NCBI GenBank assembly: GCA_937907715.1
Contig: CALERM010000044.1
Coordinates: forward strand, 1-5,589
Reading direction: 5' to 3'
DNA: 5,589 nucleotides
From: an uncultured Clostridia bacterium
GTDB taxonomy: Bacteria > Bacillota > Clostridia > Oscillospirales > Oscillospiraceae
The notes under the pieces are model-generated. The model was not told the origin of the DNA, did not search any database, and saw only the letters and a list, made by a program, of their open reading frames with translations. Positions within the stretch are counted from its first letter, which is position 1; every line of letters begins with the position of its first letter. Shown piece after piece: positions 1-5,234 of the stretch. The position numbers and the translations under genes were made by a program.

Positions 1-8
1 CTAACAAA

Positions 9-44
9 GCATCCGGTTGCTCTTTTGTAAGGGCAGCCGGGTGC
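9..44. terminator. Terminator-like hairpin at left edge
   Basis: Arms 9-20 (GCATCCGGTTGC) and 33-44 (GCAGCCGGGTGC) can form a 12-bp stem with two G-U wobbles around a 12-nt loop. It is preceded by ACAAA and followed by TTGCCGC, so the T-tract is weak on the + strand. On the minus strand the stem is followed by TTTGTTAG. It most likely ends a gene lying to the left of the window. Direction is uncertain because that gene is not visible. Confidence 0.5.
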
Positions 45-51
45 TTGCCGC

Positions 52-80
52 TTGATTTTTGCACGCACATTTGCTATACT
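52..80 (+). promoter_or_regulatory. Sigma-A-type promoter of the YczE-like gene
   Basis: A -35 element TTGATT (52-57) and a -10 element TATACT (75-80) are separated by exactly 17 nt. Transcription should start near 87, leaving a leader of about 30 nt before the ATG at 116. This placement also argues against the upstream TTG at 59 being used as a start, because it lies inside the promoter. Confidence 0.75.
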
Positions 81-115
81 GCGTGCGCATTCTTTCCAAT
101 TCCCGGAGGTCTCTC

Positions 116-757
116 ATGCTTTCCAACTTTCGCAATCTGACGCTGCGCCGCGTGCTTGTCATGCTGCTCGGCATCGTCCTTCTCTCCATCGGCGTTGCCC
201 TGTTCGACTTTTCTCGCATGGGCAACGACCCCAGCACCTCCGTCGTCATCGCCCTCGGCGATCAAACCGGTCTGGGGCTTTCGCGCATGATGCTGCTGTG
301 CAACAGCGTCTATTTTATCGTCGAGATTCTGCTCGCCCGCAGCATGATTGGGCTCGGCACCTTTATCAACTGGATCTGCATCGGTCCCATCGCAGAGGTG
401 CTGCTCGCCCGGATGTACCGCATTCCATGGCTCTGCGGGGGCGATGTTTCGTTTCCCGTCCGCCTCGGCATCATGGTGCTCGGCGTTCTGATTCTGAGTC
501 TCGGCGCATCCATGTACCAGACTGCCGACACCGGTATCGCGCCCTACGACGCGTTGTCGATCATCCTCAGCCGCCGCCAGAGCAAACTCCCCTACTTCTG
601 GTGCCGCATCGCAACCGACTCCATCTGCGCCATTGCCGCGGCGCTGTTCGGAGGCGTCGTCGGCATCGGCACGCTGATCTGCGCGCTGGGTCTGGGACCG
701 TTCATCACCTTCTTTGACCGCCTGATCTCCAGAAGGCTCTGCGGTCTTCCCGCGTAA
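116..757 (+). CDS. YczE/YyaS-type integral membrane protein
   Basis: This gene encodes a 213-residue, very hydrophobic protein resembling the YczE/YyaS group (COG2364-like), distantly related to YitT proteins. Its molecular role is not established; transport or a membrane regulatory function is a guess. About five membrane segments are visible, near residues 12-30, 57-74, 78-97, 115-133 and 165-198. The protein shows an internal duplication: GVALFxxxxxGNDPS (about 26-40) corresponds to GASMYxxxDTGIAPYDALS (about 130-148), the Gly/Pro-rich signature of the family. The ATG at 116 was chosen because GGAGGT (105-110) lies 5 nt upstream and the promoter ends at 80. A longer reading from TTG 59 would start within the promoter. 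Length is normal for the family, and the gene is a single-gene unit closed by the terminator at 769-799. The family call is fairly sure; the function is unknown. Confidence 0.85.
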   Translation: MLSNFRNLTLRRVLVMLLGIVLLSIGVALFDFSRMGNDPSTSVVIALGDQTGLGLSRMMLLCNSVYFIVEILLARSMIGLGTFINWICIGPIAEVLLARMYRIPWLCGGDVSFPVRLGIMVLGVLILSLGASMYQTADTGIAPYDALSIILSRRQSKLPYFWCRIATDSICAIAAALFGGVVGIGTLICALGLGPFITFFDRLISRRLCGLPA

Positions 758-768
758 CCCGAAGCATC

Positions 769-799
769 AAAAAAGTCCGCTCCTCGGGCGGACTTTTTT
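769..799 (+). terminator. Rho-independent terminator after the YczE-like gene
   Basis: The sequence shows six A's (769-774), GTCCGC (775-780), a 7-nt loop, GCGGAC (788-793) and six T's (794-799). The arms are perfectly complementary over 12 bp including the A/T tracts. It lies 11 nt after the stop codon and isolates this gene from the next one. Confidence 0.95.
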
Positions 800-823
800 A
801 TTGCATTTTTTCTGAATGCCGGC

Positions 824-852
824 TTGCATTTCCTGCTTTTCCATGCTATCAT
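824..852 (+). promoter_or_regulatory. Probable extended -10 promoter of the YitT-family gene
   Basis: TTGCAT (824-829) and TATCAT (847-852) are spaced by 17 nt, and TGC immediately precedes the -10, giving an extended -10 (TGnTATCAT). The -35 is a poor match, so the extended -10 probably carries most of the strength. It sits between the preceding terminator and the ribosome binding site at 878-885. Confidence 0.6.
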
Positions 853-877
853 ACGCATGAATTGCGTCATTTGCAGC

Positions 878-885
878 AAAGGAGG
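878..885 (+). promoter_or_regulatory. Ribosome binding site fixing the GTG start at 894
   Basis: AAAGGAGG is a near-perfect anti-16S match ending 8 nt before GTG 894. The alternative ATG at 906 would be 20 nt away, too far for efficient initiation, so the GTG is preferred. Confidence 0.9.
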
Positions 886-893
886 CAAAAATC

Positions 894-1784
894 GTGCAAT
901 TATCCATGCAAAAGAAGTTTTTCCCTGCATCCGAGCTTCTGCACTGTCTGGGCATTCTCGGCGGAACGCTTCTGTACGCTCTCGGCATGAACCTCTTCGT
1001 CGTCCCGGCAGGGCTTTACACCGGCGGTATCATGGGTCTTTCTCAGCTGCTCCGTACCTTCCTTCTGCGCGCAACCGGCTGGGCGCCTGCCATTGACATT
1101 GCAGGTCTGATTAACTACGCCATCAACCTTCCGATGCTGGCTCTGGCGTGGCGGCGGCTCGACCATCGCGTGGTCCTCAAAACGCTCCTGTCCGTCACCG
1201 GCACGACGCTGTTTCTTTCCCTTGTCCCGCGTACCGACATTCTTTCCGGCGACCAGCTCGCGCGCTGCCTCATCGGCGGCATGCTCTGCGGCTGCGGCAT
1301 CGGGCTTCTTCTTTGGATGGGCGGCACCTCTGGCGGCATGGACCTGCTCGGTATGATGCTGATCAAAAGCGGCTCCCACACCAGCATCGGGCATGTCAAC
1401 CTCTGCTGGAATCTGATGCTCTACGCCATCTGTGCCTGCGCGTTCAGCCTGTCTACCGCCATCTACTCCATCCTCTTCTCCTTTGTCTCCACCACCGCGA
1501 TGGATAAGCTTCACATGCAGAATATCAACGTCGAGGTCACAGTCGTCACGAAGATCTTAAGTCCCGAGATGGAGCATGAAATTCTCGTCGACCTGCATCG
1601 CGGCATCACCCGCATGGACGGCATCGGCGAATACACAGGGGACCCCGTTCATGTGTTTTACATTCTCGTCTCCAAATACGAAATCGGCCGGCTCCGCGCG
1701 ATCATCATGAAATACGACCCGCGCGCCTTCATCGTCGCCAAGGACGGCGCGGTGATCTACGGCAACTACAAAAGAAAAGTCTGA
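894..1784 (+). CDS. YitT family membrane protein with C-terminal DUF2179 domain
   Basis: This 296-residue protein has the full YitT-family (COG1284) layout. The N-terminal part (about 1-205) carries several membrane segments with two copies of a Gly-rich family signature: VVPAGLYTGGIMGLS at 36-50 and WMGGTSGGMDLLGMM at 141-155. The C-terminal soluble part (about 212-292) matches DUF2179: it contains RGITRMDGIGEYTG (236-249), then a VFYILVSKYE strand-helix, and ends DPRAFIVAKD-AVIYG. The exact role of YitT proteins is unproven; transport with a regulatory cytoplasmic tail is a common suggestion. GTG start is fixed by AAAGGAGG 8 nt upstream. Length and domain order are normal and no damage is seen. 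It has its own promoter and terminator, so its placement next to the related YczE-like gene looks like neighbourhood rather than an operon. Confidence 0.92.
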   Translation: MQLSMQKKFFPASELLHCLGILGGTLLYALGMNLFVVPAGLYTGGIMGLSQLLRTFLLRATGWAPAIDIAGLINYAINLPMLALAWRRLDHRVVLKTLLSVTGTTLFLSLVPRTDILSGDQLARCLIGGMLCGCGIGLLLWMGGTSGGMDLLGMMLIKSGSHTSIGHVNLCWNLMLYAICACAFSLSTAIYSILFSFVSTTAMDKLHMQNINVEVTVVTKILSPEMEHEILVDLHRGITRMDGIGEYTGDPVHVFYILVSKYEIGRLRAIIMKYDPRAFIVAKDGAVIYGNYKRKV

Positions 1785-1786
1785 GC

Positions 1787-1816
1787 AAAGCGCCCTGCCT
1801 TCCGGCGGGGCGCTTT
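1787..1816. terminator. Bidirectional terminator between convergent genes
   Basis: Arms 1787-1799 (AAAGCGCCCTGCC) and 1804-1816 (GGCGGGGCGCTTT) pair over 13 bp with one G-T wobble around a TTCC loop. It starts 2 nt after the stop of the YitT gene and lies 16 nt beyond the stop of the minus-strand ligase gene. A's on one side and T's on the other allow it to serve both convergent genes. Confidence 0.9.
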
Positions 1817-1832
1817 AACTATCGAAAAGGCG

Positions 1833-3194
1833 TCAGCTTTTTTGACAGCCCGGCAGCGGGCATTCGCGGATGGCATAGCGCAGCTTTCCGGAGGCTGTGG
1901 GCGCAATCTCGTCCACATACTCGATCGTTACCACCGTGTCCGGCAGTGCCTTTTTGATCTGCGCCAGAATGGACGCCTCGTCAATTTCCGCATCCGGCGT
2001 CTGCCGGACCAGGAAAAGCCGTGCCTCCTGCTGCGATTTCTGCCGGAACTGGAACGCGCTCACGCCCGGCACCGGGCGCAGCAGCTGCCCGATGATATTG
2101 CCGTGGACCAGCACGCCGTCGTGCCCCAGAAGCAGATCGTCCTCGCGTCCCTCGACATGCGTGAGTAATGGCAGCGTCCGCCCGCATCTGCACGCTTCGC
2201 CCGAAAGCCCGGCGACGTCTCCGAGCAGATAGCGCAGCCGGGGCTGGACAAAATTATGAAGATCCGTCACCGCCAGCACGCCGCTTTTGCCCACGCCCAG
2301 CGGCTCGTGCGTTTTGGGGTCCAGCACCTCGATCACGCAGTTTTCCGCCGTGATATGCATGCCCCCCTCCGGGCACTGGTAGGCAAGAATCCCCGCGTCG
2401 CGCGCGCCGTATTCGTTGGCGACCGGGCAGCGGAACACCCGCTCCAGCAGCTCCTCCTGCCACGGCTCGAGCGTCTCCGAGGTCGATACGACCGCCTTGA
2501 GAGAAAGCTTCAAAGAAAGCCCCTGGTGCTCCATCATCTGCGCAAATGCCGTAAGAATCGAGGCGTAGCCGTAGAGATACTCCGGCTTGTACCGGTTCAA
2601 AAACGCGACCTGCTTCGCAAGCTCCTGCTCGCTCAGGTGATATGCCGACAGAATCTGCCGGTTTTTAAGCAGGCTCTCCTTGATCCGGTTTTTGAGCTGC
2701 GCCTGCTGCGAAAGCTCGATCGGGCTTCCCCAGAGCATGACGCTGCGGCTGCCCTGCGTGATGCCATACCAGCCGAGCCCCCGCCATCTTGCCGCCTCGT
2801 AGCTCTCGACCTGCGCTCTCGTCATGAAAAAGCGTACCGGCTGTCCGGTCGAGCCGCCCGTGCAGTTTGCAATGCGCGCCGATTGCGGCACATTGTCCGC
2901 CAGATGCGCGTCCGCCTCCGCCTGAAAGGTCCGCTTCGCCAAAGGCGCCACGCACCGCAGCGCCGCATACGGGTCCTGCCGGATGGCAGTTTCGTCCGGC
3001 AAAACGCTTTCATACGCCGGAACATGCGCCTTGCAGTGCAGCAAAAGCTCCGTCAGCCGCTCGCGCTGCAGCGCCGCCACATCCTCATACTGACTTTTTT
3101 CCAGCGCCCGCTGGATTTCGCGGATCTTGTTGCCCTTGCGTTTTTCCATCGCCGGCCAGATGGCATGTTCAATCAGAAATTTATGCAGCGCCAT
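1833..3194 (-). CDS. Phenylacetate-CoA ligase / CapK-like adenylate-forming enzyme
   Basis: This 453-residue protein belongs to the PaaK/CapK branch of the ANL (adenylate-forming) superfamily, which activates a carboxylate with ATP and usually passes it to CoA. The motifs are complete: the phosphate-binding CTGGSTGQP at 111-119, NEYGARDAG at 260-268, RLRYLLGDVAG at 319-329, the hinge region VEGRED at 347-352, and the C-terminal PTASGKLRY at 432-440 with the expected catalytic Lys437. Cys274, His280, Cys335 and Cys337 (QCPEGGMH and CRCG) could form a metal site of the kind suggested for some PaaK-like proteins; this is inference. The substrate cannot be read from sequence. The gene stands alone, with no phenylacetate pathway or capsule genes beside it in the window. 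The ATG at 3194 is chosen because AAGGAG (3209-3204) lies 9 nt upstream and the promoter at 3254-3226 lies just before it; upstream in-frame starts fall inside that promoter. True phenylacetate activity is only one option. Confidence 0.9.
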   Translation of the reverse strand: MALHKFLIEHAIWPAMEKRKGNKIREIQRALEKSQYEDVAALQRERLTELLLHCKAHVPAYESVLPDETAIRQDPYAALRCVAPLAKRTFQAEADAHLADNVPQSARIANCTGGSTGQPVRFFMTRAQVESYEAARWRGLGWYGITQGSRSVMLWGSPIELSQQAQLKNRIKESLLKNRQILSAYHLSEQELAKQVAFLNRYKPEYLYGYASILTAFAQMMEHQGLSLKLSLKAVVSTSETLEPWQEELLERVFRCPVANEYGARDAGILAYQCPEGGMHITAENCVIEVLDPKTHEPLGVGKSGVLAVTDLHNFVQPRLRYLLGDVAGLSGEACRCGRTLPLLTHVEGREDDLLLGHDGVLVHGNIIGQLLRPVPGVSAFQFRQKSQQEARLFLVRQTPDAEIDEASILAQIKKALPDTVVTIEYVDEIAPTASGKLRYAIRECPLPGCQKS

Positions 3195-3203
3195 ACTTCC
3201 TCG

Positions 3204-3209
3204 CTCCTT
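3204..3209 (-). promoter_or_regulatory. Ribosome binding site of the PaaK/CapK-like gene
   Basis: Read on the minus strand this is AAGGAG, 9 nt before the ATG at 3194. It decides the start over upstream in-frame candidates at 3227 and 3254, which lack such a site and overlap the promoter. Confidence 0.8.
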
Positions 3210-3225
3210 ACTTGCAGTTTCTGTC

Positions 3226-3254
3226 ATTATAAAACGCATTGTCCCGCACGTCAA
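3226..3254 (-). promoter_or_regulatory. Strong sigma-A-type promoter of the PaaK/CapK-like gene
   Basis: On the minus strand, TTGACG (3254-3249) and a consensus TATAAT (3231-3226) are separated by exactly 17 nt. Transcription should begin near 3219, giving a leader of about 25 nt. The -35 element touches the inverted repeat at 3252-3296. Confidence 0.85.
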
Positions 3255-3296
3255 GACGCGGCAGGTCTTTACAAATCGCGCCCGCCGCGCGTCTTG
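3252..3296. repeat. 9-bp inverted repeat at the edge of the rearranged region
   Basis: CAAGACGCG (3252-3260) is perfectly repeated in inverse as CGCGTCTTG (3288-3296), with a 27-nt spacer. The left arm overlaps the -35 element of the minus-strand promoter. It could be an operator, a hairpin, or a chance pairing in GC-rich DNA. It also marks the point where intergenic sequence gives way to the orphan coding fragment. Confidence 0.4.
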
Positions 3297-3726
3297 CCGA
3301 GATTCTCAAAACTCCCGCAGACGTTGTCTCGGTGCTCGACAAGTGCCGCGACAAGGACGGAAAGCTGGAGGAAAAGAAAGCAATCCTCAAGCTCATCGAC
3401 GCCTTCACCCTCTCGCAGTACACCGCAAAGAGGCTGCTCGATTACCATCTGGAAAGCAAGTCCGACTGTGTCTCCGAAATTGCCGCTCTGACCTCCAGGG
3501 TCGAGACCGCGAAAAAAGCCGCGCAGGACGCCGGGTGCGCATTGGATGAAGAATACCGTTACACGAAGGACGGCGAAGTCGTCACGCAGGCATCCGTCCG
3601 GAGTTTCTCGACATTGCCGACGAGGGCAATCTTCACGGTGAGATCTACGGCGCGATGCCCACCGGCATGGAGTCGACCATCAAGGTCCGCGTCGGCGGCT
3701 TCCTGCTGACCGGCGTCGTCTTCGGC
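3255..3726 (+). pseudogene. Frameshifted fragment of an unrecognised protein
   Basis: I do not recognise the family. The stretch codes convincingly: codon use (GAC, ATC, GTC, CTC, AAG, GAG) is the same as in the neighbouring genes. One frame runs from about 3270 to 3594 and reads LAEILKTPADVV, then a Lys/Glu-rich helical region with LIDAFTLSQYTAKRLLDYH, then YTKDGEVVTQAS. The reading then moves to another frame at about 3600 and continues EFLDIADEGNLHGEIYG, AMPTGMESTIKVRVGG and FLLTGVVFG. Restoring one base in the GG of CCGGAG (3598-3603) would join the halves as ...TQAS-VR-EFLDIADEG. The first half looks alpha-helical and charged; the second looks beta-rich. There is no credible start codon or ribosome binding site at the left end, and the right end runs directly into the phosphoglucomutase, so both ends are probably missing. 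It appears to be a remnant of a cytoplasmic protein. Confidence 0.6.
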
Positions 3727-5013
3727 TGTGAGCTGAGCTTCGGCACCGGCGGCCTTCGCGGCATTCTCGGCGCAGGCACCAACCGCATGAATGTCCACAT
3801 CGTCCGCCGCGCCGCGCAGGCAGTCGCCGAATACCTGAATGGAACCGTCCTGCCCAAACGCGCCGCCATCGGCTACGACAGCAGAATCGGCAGCGCCCGC
3901 TTTGCCAGGGAAACCGCCGCCGTCTTTGCATCAAACGGCATCGAAGTCTGCCTCTATCCCCGCCTTGAACCGGTGCCCGCCCTGAGCTTTGCCGTGCGCG
4001 CACTTTCCTGCGGCGTCGGCGTCTGCATCACCGCCAGCCACAATCCCGCGCAGTATAACGGCTTCAAGGTCTACGGCTCCGACGGCTGCCAGCTGACGCC
4101 TGCGGGCGTGGCGCAGATTGCAGCCGATCTCAGAAACCGTTCCTATTTTGGCAATATCTGCTCCGGCGACTTTGACGCGCTCCTCGCCTCCGGCAGCATC
4201 CACTGGATCCCGGACAAGCTGCTGGACGCCTACATAGACAGCATTCTTTCCCTGCGCGTCACGAAAGACGGTCTTTCCGGCTTGAAGCTTGTCTATACAC
4301 CCCTCAACGGCTCTGGAAAAGAGTGCGTGGAGAAGCTTTTCAAAAACGACCTCACGCTCGTCCCTGAGCAGGCAGAGACGGACGGCAATTTCCCGACCTG
4401 TCCGTATCCGAACCCCGAAATCCGCGAGGCAATGCAGAAAGGACTCAAGCTGAGCCGAATCGTAAAACCCGATCTTCTCATCGGCACCGACCCGGATTAC
4501 GACCGCTGCGGCGTCGCCGTCCCGGACAAGGGCTCCTATCGCCTGCTCTCCGGCACGCACGTGCGCGACAAGGACGGCGTCAACGCCGCGGCCCTTCTTT
4601 GCAAGGCAGCAAGCTGGTATCAAAAGCGCGGCATGACGCTCGCCAGCGCCATCGACGCGCTCTACGAGCGCTTCGGCTGCTATGTCCATTTGCAGCTAAG
4701 CCTCGCCTTCTCCGGCGCGGACGCAATGGCGCAGATAGCATCTGTCATGCAGCGCCTGCGGGAAAATCCGCCGGCAAGCATCGGCTCCCTCTCCGTTTCC
4801 GCAATCACCGACTATCTGACAGGTCCGACCGGTCTTCCGCGCTCGGACGTGCTTGCCTTCCGACTCACCGGCGGCGCATCTGTCGTCGTCCGCCCCTCCG
4901 GCACCGAGCTGAAGCTCAAGCTCTATCTCAGCGCGAACGCCGATACCCGCGCAGCCGCAGTTGCACAGCTGCGAGCGCTGGAAACCGCCTGCCGGACGCT
5001 GCTGCAATTCTGA
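3655..5013 (+). pseudogene. Damaged phosphoglucomutase/phosphomannomutase, fused at its N-terminus
   Basis: An alpha-D-phosphohexomutase of the long firmicute PGM type, which interconverts hexose 1- and 6-phosphates. The open frame encodes 452 residues, against about 570-580 for intact relatives. Residues 1-24 belong to the preceding unrelated fragment; mutase sequence begins about residue 25 with ELSFGTGGLRG, so the usual first 40-45 residues are missing. Retained: GAGTNRMN (39-46), the catalytic serine motif TASHNP (126-131, Ser128), the metal-binding loop DPDYDR (279-284) and the phosphate-binding RPSGTE (413-418). Missing: after RLLSG (296-300) the sequence jumps to THVRDKDGV, so roughly 90 residues of domain III are absent, including the sugar-binding GFEESYG loop. 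Substrate binding should be abolished. ATG 3655 has no good ribosome binding site and lies inside the foreign fragment, so translation is doubtful. The family is certain; loss of function is inferred from the missing parts. Assembly error is an alternative cause. Confidence 0.85.
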
Positions 5014-5137
5014 GCTGTTTCTCCAGACCCTCCTTTCTCCATTGACGCTTCCGTCTGCATTCACGAAAGCAGGAACAAACACGCCCGGGCAAAGCGTCCT
5101 GTTTGTCGCATTTTCCGGCACATCATCCAAAGTGACC

Positions 5138-5152
5138 ATTTCTGACAGAAAT
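5138..5152. promoter_or_regulatory. Operator-like perfect dyad upstream of the hydrolase gene
   Basis: ATTTCTG (5138-5144), a single central A, and CAGAAAT (5146-5152) form a perfect 7+1+7 inverted repeat. It ends 17 nt before the -10 at 5170, covering the place where a -35 element would sit. This is a typical position for a repressor or activator binding site. No regulator is identifiable in the window. Confidence 0.5.
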
Positions 5153-5166
5153 CGCTTGTGGTACTC

Positions 5167-5175
5167 TGGTATAAA
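5167..5175 (+). promoter_or_regulatory. Extended -10 promoter of the hydrolase gene
   Basis: TGG (5167-5169) directly precedes TATAAA (5170-5175), an extended -10 arrangement. No good -35 lies at the usual 17-nt distance; CTGACA (5142-5147) resembles one but is 22 nt away. Transcription would start near 5182, about 50 nt before the ATG at 5235. Confidence 0.5.
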
Positions 5176-5220
5176 AAGAATGTATCCGCCTCTTACCGGG
5201 ATTCCGGCACAGCGCAAAAG

Positions 5221-5227
5221 AAAGGAG
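5221..5227 (+). promoter_or_regulatory. Ribosome binding site of the hydrolase gene
   Basis: AAAGGAG lies 7 nt before ATG 5235. Its quality shows that 5235 is a real gene start, even though that frame closes after only 19 codons. Confidence 0.85.
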
Positions 5228-5234
5228 CATTGCC

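Noticed and set aside
59..115. A 19-residue N-terminal extension of the YczE-like protein from TTG 59
   Set aside because: The TTG lies between the -35 and -10 elements and has no ribosome binding site; ATG 116 has GGAGGT 5 nt upstream.
900..1514. A 204-codon open frame on the minus strand within the YitT gene
   Set aside because: Low-complexity Ala/Gly/Asp/Glu/Arg composition, no membrane segments or ribosome binding site, and complete overlap with a well-supported gene.
2256..3491. A 411-codon open frame on the + strand opposite the ligase gene
   Set aside because: It is rich in Arg, Leu, His and Ala with no recognisable motif, and it overlaps a complete enzyme with all family motifs on the minus strand. 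It is a shadow frame of GC-rich coding DNA.
3239..3709. A 156-codon frame from TTG 3239 as a complete small gene
   Set aside because: No ribosome binding site, the first codons lie in the divergent promoter, and the last 35 or so residues after 3600 are out of phase with the evident coding frame. It is better read as a frameshifted fragment.
5075..5106. A hairpin (ACAAACACG / CGT-CCT-GTTTGT) as terminator of the mutase gene
   Set aside because: It needs a 3-nt bulge, the stem is weak, and there is no T-tract directly after it. I could not support a terminator for this gene.
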